64,000 nucleotides of DNA from positions 254,188,422-254,252,421 of the forward strand of contig CM066321.1 of assembly GCA_033807775.1 (NCBI GenBank). Direction: 5' to 3'. The stretch is from Saussurea involucrata (Eukaryota > Streptophyta > Magnoliopsida > Asterales > Asteraceae). The notes under the pieces are model-generated. The model saw only the letters and a list, made by a program, of their open reading frames with translations. It had not been told where the DNA came from and made no database searches. This document shows, piece by piece, positions 46,971 through 55,243 of this stretch (position 1 is its first letter; each line of letters starts with the position of its first letter). A program made the translations under genes and the position numbers.

Positions 46971-47377
46971 GTTCGTACTTATATAATAATCATTATGTGG
47001 TTTGATATTCGTGGTGATGGTGATGTTGCCTATTTGCGAGTAGGGGTGATATGCGTGGGGTTGCTACCTACTTGTGTGGTTGGATTCACTAAGCGTTTAG
47101 CTTACCCTTTCCCAATATGTTGTTATTTCAGGTGCGGGCGACAGTCGGGCGTGACCGTACACACATCAAGCGCAGAGTATCAAAGATTGTTAAATTTTCA
47201 CTTTCGAACCCTTGAATTTAATTATATAATTTTCCGCTGCATAAACTTTGTTGACGGTTTGAGTCAACGACGTTAATTTCAATTAAGACATGAGTTACTA
47301 GATTATGGTTGCTTTATAATGAAATGTATGTTTTAAATTTTTTTAAATTTCCTTGTAATTTTTGGGACGTTACAACT

Positions 47378-47389
47378 TGGTATCAGAGC
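47378..47389 (+). other. Gypsy-2 primer-binding site (tRNA-iMet)
   Basis: TGGTATCAGAGC three bases after the LTR end, a perfect match to the usual plant initiator tRNA complement. Confidence 0.92.
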
Positions 47390-48171
47390 ACGGCTTGAGT
47401 GAATCAAGCACATCTCGGTGTGTTTGGTCTCAAGTTGCGGCTAAGAGATCTTTAAATTCTTTTACCAAAAATTTTGTTTTTAAATGAAAAGAGAAAACCC
47501 GTTTGGAAACGGTGATCGTGGGCGCAGTGTGTACAGTCAGCCGATGCCAACTGGGAAGGTAAGGAACTTAGTGTATTTATCGCTTTTCAGGCATAGTGTA
47601 TGCATGCTAGATTGCTTATGTGAACTGTATGGTACCGTATGCTGGTTTTATCACTTATAGGAACTCATGCTAGCTTTGATAGGTTGTTAAGCGAATGCAC
47701 TCTAGGTTGTATGCAGTAGGAACTGAATAGCCTTAGAATATTAGATTTAGTTCTATTGCGCAGCTCTTGTTTGAGTCCAACCGTTCTAGGATATAATCTC
47801 TTATTCGAACGTCTATCTGGTTTTACACTGTATACGACCGTGCATTCACGAGGCGACTCGTCAGGGTTAGTGGGGTTTCCGTGTTAGCAAGGGATAGTGG
47901 GTGATATGACCTTTCTAGGGAGTTAGGAAAGGTGTTTGTACGGGCTGGATTGGCTATATGTGTTTATTTGTGGTAATCAACTACTTGAATGTCCCGGGAC
48001 GACTCGAAACGAGTAAGGATAGGTGTGAAGGGTAGTAGTAGAGCTCCTATTATCTGAAGCACAGGATCCATGCTTGAGTCGGGGAGAGTCACGAGGAAGC
48101 CAAGGAGTGGAGTATGAGCGTGGTAGGGTGAGTATATGTGCTTATAGATCTCTGAAATTTCTATTTCTAGA
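47390..48171 (+). other. Gypsy-2 leader with possible intron
   Basis: About 780 bp without a convincing frame. GAAG/GTAAGG at 47559 resembles a 5' splice site, and TTTCTATTTCTAG/A ending at 48170 resembles a 3' splice site immediately before the gag ATG at 48172. A 612-nt leader intron is possible but unproven. Confidence 0.4.
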
Positions 48172-48327
48172 ATGGTCAATACTAGAAGGAACAACGCGGC
48201 GGAGTCGCGAGCCGAGACGGGGATTACGGAGGAGCGTATTAGGGAACTGATTGCTACTGAGGTTTCCCACGCGATCGGGGAGGCGATCCCCGAGATCATC
48301 ACCGCTATTCGAGAGGATTCGAGAGGA
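48172..48327 (+). pseudogene. Gypsy-2 gag N-terminus before a frameshift
   Basis: The natural start is probably ATG 48172 (MVNTRRNNAAESRAETGITE…). An exact 10-bp tandem duplication TTCGAGAGGA (48308-48317 and 48318-48327) shifts the frame. After it, the original frame runs to a stop near 48393, and the rest of gag continues in the next frame. Reading beyond 48327 in this frame is not meaningful. Confidence 0.8.
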
Positions 48328-50716
48328 GGTGGTGATCCTACTGGAGGAGCGTATTGCAGCTATTCCACTGCCTGCGGAGGGTCATCTCCGTAACCGAGAG
48401 TTCCAGTACCGGGCTCTCTCCGCCTGTTCCCCGCCAGAGTTTAAGGGAGACCCGGATCCGATTACTAGCATGCGATGGGTATCTGACATGGAGTTCGCCT
48501 TTTTGACCAGTGGCTGCCCGGACAATCTAAAGGTTCGTTTTGCAGTAAATCTACTTCGTGACGGCGCGAAGGATTGGTGCGCCACGGCATTGACGCCTGT
48601 CGAGCGCACTACTTTGACTTGGGACGAGTTTGTCACTCGTTTCCGTGCGGAGTATGTACCGCCAGTAGAGATGGAACGAATCGCTAAAGAATTCCTAGAG
48701 CTCACACAGACAACAGAGACGGTAAAAGAGATGAACAGGAAATTTACCGAGATGGCATTATTCTGTCCTCAGTATGCCGCCTCGGAAGAGATGAAGATGT
48801 CAAGGTATAAAGATATGCTATGCACGGAGATCCGAGAATTTGTTAGCACGGCACAGTACACTTCATTATCCGCCATGATGGACGCCGCTCGAAGGAGGGA
48901 GCTTGAACTGGAGACCCAAGCTAAGAAGCGGAAGGCGGCACAGCCAGTGACGCCCATCTCGGCAGTGCCGAAGCGTTCGAGGTTTACAGGTACGCGCACG
49001 CGTTCTAGGAGTGGCGGGTTTAAGCCCCGTGATACTGGAGCAAAGAGGGTGGAGGGGTGTTTTAAGTGTGGTCAACCCGGTCACCTTAGCCGGGAGTGTA
49101 AGACGCCGTTAATGGTCTGTTTCAACTGTAATCAGACGGGCCACGTAAGGGCCAACTGTCCTAGAGCAGGGGTAGCTGCTGGGGGTGGAGCTCAGAGGGT
49201 GCCTGGGAATGCCCCGTTGCGTATCACAGATGGTCGAGCTGGTCAGCCAGGGGCGGGAGCGGCCCGAGGTAGAGTTCACCAGTTGACGGTGGATGAGGCA
49301 CAGGCGACGCCTAAAGTGGTCACAGGTATATCCCTCACTTCTTTCCTTTCGTCTTTCCTTTCCCTGTCATGTATTTATTTGTGGTTGAATTATATGTTAG
49401 GTACATTCCTAGTTAACTCGGTGCCTGCAGTTGTGATGTTTGATAGCGGGGCTACTCACTCTTTTGTGTCTCGCACTTTTAGCGAGGGTTTAGGCCGAGT
49501 TGTAGGACGCTTGAGTTATCCTCTGGTTTTTGAGGTGGCTGATGATAGGACCTTGACGGTCACAGACGTGTTTCACGAGTGCACCTTAGAGATCTCAGGG
49601 GTGAGGTTTCCCATTGACTTGATCCCGATTGCTATGCGGGAGCTTTGTGTGATTGTGGGCATGGATTGGATGGATAAGTTCGATGCGGAGATCGTTTGTC
49701 GTCACAAGCAAGTGCGAGTTCGAACCCCAAGCGGGGGAGAACTGTTAGTGCAGGGAGATTCGTCTAGACGGTCTACGGCCATATGTTCGGCTGCGAGAGC
49801 TCGGAGGTACCTTCAGCATAGTGGGCAAGGATTTTTAGCATACGTGTTAGACACGAGGGTTGGGGAAGCGAAGAGGTCTGCGGAAGACGTACCTGTGGTA
49901 CGGGCGTTCACTGACGTGTTTCCCGAGGAATTGCCGGGGATACCTCCCGAACGACAGGTAGAGTTTCGGATCGATCTGATCCCGGGTGCGGCTCCGGTGG
50001 CCAAGGCACCCTACCGCCTGGCTCCACCGGAAATGAAAGAGCTGTACGCCCAGCTGCAAGAACTACTCGAAAAGGAGTTCATTAGACCGAGTTGTTCGCC
50101 GTGGGGAGCACCTATCTTATTCGTGAAGAAGAAGGATGGATCACAACGGATGTGCATAGACTACCGAGAGCTGAATAAGCTTACGGTAAAGAATCGTTAT
50201 CCTTTGCCAAGGATTGACGATTTGTTCGACCAGCTTCACGGGGCCTTATGGTTCTCCAAGATTGATCTACGGTCGGGATACCACCAGATGCGGGTCAGGA
50301 GTGAGGACACGGAAAAGACGGCTTTCCGTACGCGATACGGTCATTATGAGTTTGTGGTGATGCCTTTTGGACTCACCAATGCACCAGCAGCGTTCATGGA
50401 CCTCATGAACCGAGTGTGTAGTCCGATGTTGGACCGTTCGGTGATTGTGTTCATCGATGACATTCTGTTGTATTCAAAGACCAAGGAGGAGCACGAGATG
50501 CATCTTCGAGAAGTGTTGGAAGTATTGAGGCGAGAGAAGTTATACGCTAAGTTTTCCAAGTGCGAATTCTGGTTACGAGAGGTCCAGTTCCTGGGACATG
50601 TCGTGAATCAGGATGGTATTATGGTTGACCCAGCTAAGATTGCAGCTGTGATGCGGTGGGAGGTGTCGAAGACTCCTACTGAGGTGCGAAGCTTTTTGGG
50701 ATTAGCGGGGTATTAA
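48251..50716 (+). CDS. Gypsy-2 gag-protease-RT (open to a nonsense codon in pol)
   Basis: Open frame of 821 codons; homologous sequence starts after the 10-bp duplication (about 48320). Visible in order: capsid domain with EFKGDPDPITSMRWVSDMEF and FAVNLLRDGAKDWC; two CCHC knuckles (CFKCGQPGHLSREC and CFNCNQTGHVRANC, residues about 275-305); an intron-like 25-residue insertion (49326-49400); protease FDSGATHSF near 398; and RT with KKKDGSQRMCIDYRELNKL and FIDDILLY. It ends at TAA 50714-50716 in the GLAGY motif, where the next codons continue in the same frame. A TAC-to-TAA change is the simplest cause. Gag forms particles, and PR and RT process and copy the RNA. Confidence 0.88.
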   Translation: MLLRFPTRSGRRSPRSSPLFERIREEVVILLEERIAAIPLPAEGHLRNREFQYRALSACSPPEFKGDPDPITSMRWVSDMEFAFLTSGCPDNLKVRFAVNLLRDGAKDWCATALTPVERTTLTWDEFVTRFRAEYVPPVEMERIAKEFLELTQTTETVKEMNRKFTEMALFCPQYAASEEMKMSRYKDMLCTEIREFVSTAQYTSLSAMMDAARRRELELETQAKKRKAAQPVTPISAVPKRSRFTGTRTRSRSGGFKPRDTGAKRVEGCFKCGQPGHLSRECKTPLMVCFNCNQTGHVRANCPRAGVAAGGGAQRVPGNAPLRITDGRAGQPGAGAARGRVHQLTVDEAQATPKVVTGISLTSFLSSFLSLSCIYLWLNYMLGTFLVNSVPAVVMFDSGATHSFVSRTFSEGLGRVVGRLSYPLVFEVADDRTLTVTDVFHECTLEISGVRFPIDLIPIAMRELCVIVGMDWMDKFDAEIVCRHKQVRVRTPSGGELLVQGDSSRRSTAICSAARARRYLQHSGQGFLAYVLDTRVGEAKRSAEDVPVVRAFTDVFPEELPGIPPERQVEFRIDLIPGAAPVAKAPYRLAPPEMKELYAQLQELLEKEFIRPSCSPWGAPILFVKKKDGSQRMCIDYRELNKLTVKNRYPLPRIDDLFDQLHGALWFSKIDLRSGYHQMRVRSEDTEKTAFRTRYGHYEFVVMPFGLTNAPAAFMDLMNRVCSPMLDRSVIVFIDDILLYSKTKEEHEMHLREVLEVLRREKLYAKFSKCEFWLREVQFLGHVVNQDGIMVDPAKIAAVMRWEVSKTPTEVRSFLGLAGY
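49326..49400 (+). other. Intron-like 75-bp segment between gag and protease of Gypsy-2
   Basis: Begins GTATAT, has a long pyrimidine stretch (CTTCTTTCCTTTC…) and ends TATATGTTAG. Its length is divisible by three and it has no stop, so the frame stays open with or without it. Unspliced, it encodes a hydrophobic, Ser/Leu/Phe-rich insertion that looks foreign between VVTG and TFLVNS. Related Tekay proteins, as I remember them, run straight from VVTG to TF. The pyrimidines and AG could equally be chance. Confidence 0.5.
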
Positions 50717-50755
50717 CGAAGGTTTATTCAGGATTTCTCTAAGATCGCGTTACCC

Positions 50756-52735
50756 ATGACGCGATTGACAAAGAAATCTCCGGCTTTCAGTTGGGGGGAG
50801 GAACAACAGAAGGCGTTCGAGGAGCTACGCAGGCGGTTGTGTGAGGCTCCTGTGTTAACCTTACCCGAGGGCATGGAGGATTTGGTAGTATATTGTGACG
50901 CCTCACATCAGGGTTTGGGTATCGTGCTTATGCAGCGCGGCAAGGTCATAGCCTACCCTTCTAGACAGCTGAAGCCTCACGAAGCAAATTACCCGACTCA
51001 TGACCTGAAGTTGGGAGCGGTAGTGTTTGCCCTTAAAATTTGGAGGCACTATCTCTATGGTGTCAAGTGTACGATCTACACCGACCATAAGAGCCTCAAG
51101 TACTTGATGGATCAGCAGAACCTTAATATGCGTCAGCGAAGGTGGCTCGATGTGGTTAAGGATTATGACTGCGAGATACTTTACCACCTGGGTAAGGCAA
51201 ACGTGGTCGCGGACGCACTCAGCCGACATCCGGTCGGTGAGCCACTGAGGGGTTATTGTCAGCGATTGACAGTGGTTACACCTATCCTGGAGTCGATAGG
51301 AAGCGCTCAAGAGGTGGCTGTCTTGGAGGAAAATGCAAAGCGGGAAAGAGTGTCGGGGGAAATCTCGAATCTTGTTCGTGATAGTCGGGGGTTGTTAACT
51401 CGACATGGTAGGGTTTGGGTTCCATTCATCGGTGGGAACCGGCAGGTACTAATGGATGAGGCGCATAAGTCCAAGTTCTCGATTCACCCGGGGGCTACAA
51501 AGATGTACAGGGACTTGCGCGAAGGTTACTGGTGGCCCGGCATGAAGTGGGATGTTGCTAGATGTGTTGAGGTATGTATGACCTGTCGGAAGGTCAAAGC
51601 GGAACATCAACGACCTCATGGGAAATTGCAACCGTTGGAGGTCCCGGTGTGGAAATGGGAAGAGATTACTATGGACTTCATAACGAAACTCCCAAGGACT
51701 CCCCGTGGGAACGATGCCATTTGGGTGATCGTTGACCGTCTGACCAAGAGTGCACACTTCTTGGCCATCAGGGAGAGCTCCTCGGCGGAGAAGCTTGCGG
51801 AGGTGTTTGTGCGTGAGATCGTGGCCAAGCACGGGGTGCCAGTTTCGATTGTCTCCGACAGGGATACTCGTTTTACCTCTCGGTTTTGGGAGAAGTTCCA
51901 GTCGGAGATGGGTACACGGTTACACTTTAGCACGGCCTTTCATCCACAGACGGACGGACAGAGCGAGCGAACCATTCAGACCCTCAAGGATATGCTTCCA
52001 GCTTGTGTCATCGATTTTGGAGGTAGTTGGGATCAGTACCTACCTTTGGCGGAATTTTCCTACAACAACAGCTACCACTCTAGTATTGGCATGCCGCCAT
52101 ACGAGTTGTTGTACGGTAGGAAATGCAGGACGCCCGTTTGTTGGGGCGAGGTTGGGCATCGGGTGTTAGGGAGTACTGACATCGTGTTGAAGACGACCGA
52201 GACAATTCAAATGGTGCGGGACCGTTTGGTTACTACACAGAGTCGGCAGAAGAGCTACGCCGACAAAAGGCGATCCGACTTGGAGTTTCAGGTGGGTGAT
52301 TATGTATTGTTGAAGGTTTCACCCTGGAAAGGGGTGATCCGGTTTCGTAAGCGGGGGAAGCTAGGGCCTCGTTATATTGGGCCTTACCGGATCATCGCCC
52401 GCGTGGGGAAAGTGGCTTACCGGTTAGAGCTACCGGAGGAACTGAACTTGATTCACAACACCTTCCATGTTTCGCAATTGCGGAAGTGTGTGATGGATGA
52501 GTCTGCAGTAGTACCGCTCGAAGATATTCAGATCGACGAGCGGCTTAATTACGTGGAAAAGCCAGTTGCTATTCTTGACAGGAGGACGAGAACCTGGCGG
52601 AACAAGGTTGTTGGTTTGGTGAAGGTTCAATGGAGACACCGAAAGGGTTCCGAGTGGACTTGGGAACCTGAAGCGGAGATGCGAGAGAATTATCCGGAGC
52701 TGTTTGCGGGTGTAGACTTCGGGGACGAAGTCTAA
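50756..52735 (+). CDS. Gypsy-2 pol, RNase H, integrase and chromodomain-like tail
   Basis: The same frame as the upstream part, open from 50717. RNase H has VVYCDASHQGLG and TDHKSLKYL. The integrase zinc region has HPGATKMYRDL and CMTCRKVKAEH. Catalytic residues fall in MDFITKLP, VSDRDTRFTS and GQSERTIQTL. The C-terminal part has YIGPYRIIARVGKVAYRLEL and a chromodomain-like VQWRHRKGSEWTWEPEAEM. Unusual substitutions at normally conserved places include AYPSRQLK and DMLPACVID, suggesting relaxed constraint. It ends at TAA 52733-52735, just before the purine tract. Confidence 0.9.
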   Translation: MTRLTKKSPAFSWGEEQQKAFEELRRRLCEAPVLTLPEGMEDLVVYCDASHQGLGIVLMQRGKVIAYPSRQLKPHEANYPTHDLKLGAVVFALKIWRHYLYGVKCTIYTDHKSLKYLMDQQNLNMRQRRWLDVVKDYDCEILYHLGKANVVADALSRHPVGEPLRGYCQRLTVVTPILESIGSAQEVAVLEENAKRERVSGEISNLVRDSRGLLTRHGRVWVPFIGGNRQVLMDEAHKSKFSIHPGATKMYRDLREGYWWPGMKWDVARCVEVCMTCRKVKAEHQRPHGKLQPLEVPVWKWEEITMDFITKLPRTPRGNDAIWVIVDRLTKSAHFLAIRESSSAEKLAEVFVREIVAKHGVPVSIVSDRDTRFTSRFWEKFQSEMGTRLHFSTAFHPQTDGQSERTIQTLKDMLPACVIDFGGSWDQYLPLAEFSYNNSYHSSIGMPPYELLYGRKCRTPVCWGEVGHRVLGSTDIVLKTTETIQMVRDRLVTTQSRQKSYADKRRSDLEFQVGDYVLLKVSPWKGVIRFRKRGKLGPRYIGPYRIIARVGKVAYRLELPEELNLIHNTFHVSQLRKCVMDESAVVPLEDIQIDERLNYVEKPVAILDRRTRTWRNKVVGLVKVQWRHRKGSEWTWEPEAEMRENYPELFAGVDFGDEV

Positions 52736-52738
52736 TTC

Positions 52739-52752
52739 AAGCGGGGGAGAGT
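52739..52752 (+). other. Gypsy-2 polypurine tract
   Basis: AAGCGGGGGAGAGT immediately before the 3' LTR start at 52753. Confidence 0.85.
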
Positions 52753-55242
52753 TGTAAAGCCCGTGTCCCGATATGGTTTTTTTTAAAATTCTTAATGTAT
52801 TTATTTTATTATCGTTTAAAGTGTGATTAATTAACGGAAGTTGTCAAGGGAGGGACCTCGAATGTAACACGTGGCAACCTTGCTTATCTTTTTGATTATG
52901 CCGAAAAACCAGGGACCGGAAATGCCAAGGGCGGGAACACGGAGGGGTTAATGGGAAATGTGAGGTGTTGGTGGTTTTGAACGGACAAGGAAAGGGGGAC
53001 CGACCCCCCCCCCCCCTCTTCCTCTTCTCGTCGGTTTCCACGCAGCACCAACAAACAAGCCTTTTGTTTTTGATTGTTTCTTTTCCTCATTATCTCATTT
53101 GGCCAAGAGAGGGGATCGTGAGTGTGAGAAGCCGAGAGAGATAGAAAGTGAGGGAGTTAGGGAGAGACCGTGAGAGAGAGAAGTCACCGAAGAAACGCCG
53201 CCACGGTCGCCGGAAAACCACCGGTGTCAACGTCCTTCGTCGGGGAGGTCTAGAAGAAGGGATTGCAGGCACGGTTGCGAGTCGTCGTTGTAAGGTATGG
53301 CTCTCGTTACGTTTCTGTTTCGCTTTTTGTTTCCGGCGAAAGGGCAGCGGCAGCGCCGCCGCCGCACGCCGCCACTGTGGTGGCTGGGTGTCGGGTGGTG
53401 GTGGTGGTGTGAGTCATTTATGTGCATGCGGTAAAGTGATCGAGAGAGTAGGGATTTCACGGTGGGTTACGGCTTGTTTTTCTTGTTTCGTCGAAGGACC
53501 GCCGCCGGCCGCCACCGGCGACCACCACTGCCGGAGGTGGCAGTGGGTGGTGCGTGGCTGTGACCTGTTAATGACCATAGAGCCCTTTAAGTCGTGACTT
53601 AATCAATTAAGCCAATTCGATAAAGCCGTCGTTCTCTTTATAATCATCATTTCATGGGAATAATTGTTCAGTCACTGTTTTTGCGACGGCCATAACTTTT
53701 CCGTCATAACTCCGATTGAGCCGGAACTGGCACCCACGGTTCAAGTTCGGGGTCGGTCACGTTTTCCGTGTTCTAGCGGAAAACTGGTTCAGCCTCTAGC
53801 TAGGTGAAAAAGTGGTCGCAAGTTTGGTGATTTGTCATTTTATGTGAATGACGATTTTCTGCCACTGTTTTGTCGTGGCCGTAACTCTTTACTCGTAGCT
53901 CGGATTGAAATGAAATCGGTGGCCGAAGTTCACTAATTGAGTCAGGAAAGTTTTTCGTGTTTTGCCGAAAATCTGTTTAAGTCTGTAGCTGGGCCGTATG
54001 GGGCTGTTTATACAGCCTGGTCCGAAAAACTTCCAGCTTCCTGTCCCTGTTTTGTTTTATGCATAACTTTTTCTTGGAATGTCGGTTTGGGATGGGACTT
54101 GTGCCAAAAGTTTCATTTCGGAGTCTATTAAGTTTCCTCTGTTTTGCGGAAGGACCCGTTCGGACCATAGCTAGGGCGAAGTTGCCATGTTGTACTGAAA
54201 GGTCCGGTTGTTCGCTGTTCTGCGAATCATTCTTGTAAAGTACATAGTAAATTATAGAAAAATCGTTAGGACGCGTGCAATACGTCCCTGAAATCGTAAG
54301 ACTCAGAACTTCGTAATTATGGATTTTGATTTCTGTATTTATCAGTTTTAAGGGGGTAAAACAGGTCCCGAACAGACCCGTATTTTTAAATAAAAAGCTG
54401 GAATATTTAGTCTTTTGAAAGCTAGTAAACGTGTTATGGGTCGGGACTTTCCTTTGACTTTTTATACGTATTTAGGTGGGAAAAAGTGAAGAAGATTGCC
54501 GTGTTGGTGTTGCGATTCGTGAGCACATTGCTTAGCCTTGAGGTGAGTTCTCTCACCGCGTAGTTAGGAATTTCATGTATGTCGTTCTTTTGTGTTACGT
54601 GTTATTACGTGTATTTATGTGCTTACATGAACTAGTTGGGATGTGATAACTGGTTGTGATTTGTTGAATTCGTATGTGGAATATTTATGCATGTGTACAC
54701 CTCGGTGAGACTAAGGGGCTCGGTGGGACCGAGGGATTGGTGGGACTAAGCTAGTACAACAATCTTTACTCGGTGGGACCGAGGGCTCGGTGGGACTGAG
54801 CTTGTATTAATGTATTTTGTGTACTCGGTGGGACCGAGGTTCGTACTTATATAATAATCATTATGTGGTTTGATATTCGTGGTGATGGTGATGTTGCATA
54901 CTTGCGAGTAGGGGTGATATGCGTAGGGTTGCTACCTACGTGTGTGGTTGGATTCACTAAGCGTTTAGCTTACCCTTTCCCAATATGTTGTTATTTCAGG
55001 TGCGGGCGGCAGTCGGGCGTGACCGTACACACATCAAGCGCAGAGTATCAAAGATTGTTAAATTTTCACTTTCGAACCCTTGAATTTAATTATATAATTT
55101 TCCGCTGCATAAACTTTGTTGACGGTTTGAGTCAACGACGTTAATTTCAATTAAGACATGACTTACTAGATTATGGTTGCTTTATAATGAAATGAATGTT
55201 TTAAAATTTTTTAAATTTCCTTGTAATTTTTTGGACGTTACA
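52753..55242 (+). repeat. Gypsy-2 3' LTR
   Basis: 2490 bp copy of the 5' LTR. It has an extra 24-bp segment near 53193-53216, a 6-bp GGTGGT expansion near 53401 and a longer C run near 53004. The six hairpin units lie at 54701-54838. It is followed by TGAGA (55243-55247). Confidence 0.95.
54701..54838 (+). repeat. Six CTCGGTGGGACCGAG hairpin units, 3' LTR
   Basis: Counterpart of the 5' LTR cluster. Unit one has decayed to CTCGGTGAGACTAAG, while the last is perfect. The cluster is retained in both LTRs. Confidence 0.8.
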
Positions 55243-55243
55243 T

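Larger units (their letters stand above)
44917..47374 (+). repeat. Gypsy-2 5' LTR
   Basis: 2458 bp. It contains a C run near 45169, a GC-rich CCGCCG stretch (45490-45670), three diverged tandem copies of a segment of about 180 bp (45820-46320), and six hairpin-forming CTCGGTGGGACCGAG units (46833-46970). Short frames within it are accidental. It lacks a 24-bp segment (AAACGCCGCCACGGTCGCCG…) that the 3' LTR has near 53193. Confidence 0.95.
44917..55242 (+). mobile_element. Gypsy-2: Ty3/Gypsy chromovirus (Tekay-like) nested in Copia-2
   Basis: 10.3 kb, with LTRs of 2458 and 2490 bp (TGTAAAGCCC…ACGTTACA), a tRNA-iMet primer site, gag with two zinc knuckles, PR-RT-RNaseH-IN and a chromodomain-like tail, a purine tract, and 5-bp target duplications. 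I count roughly 40 base differences plus several indels between the LTRs (about 1.7%). Three lesions disable it: a 10-bp duplication in gag, a stop inside pol just after the RT core, and several unusual residues. Its removal together with one TGAGA copy would restore the Copia-2 integrase frame. Confidence 0.95.

Noticed and set aside
46995..47276. 93-codon frame MWFDIRGDGDVAYLRVG…, identical in both LTRs (also 54863-55144)
   Set aside because: Preserved because the LTRs are copies of each other. No domain, and it lies in the LTR end region.
47964..48302. Minus-strand 112-codon frame across the gag start of Gypsy-2
   Set aside because: Overlaps the gag start antisense, has no homology, and disagrees with element orientation.
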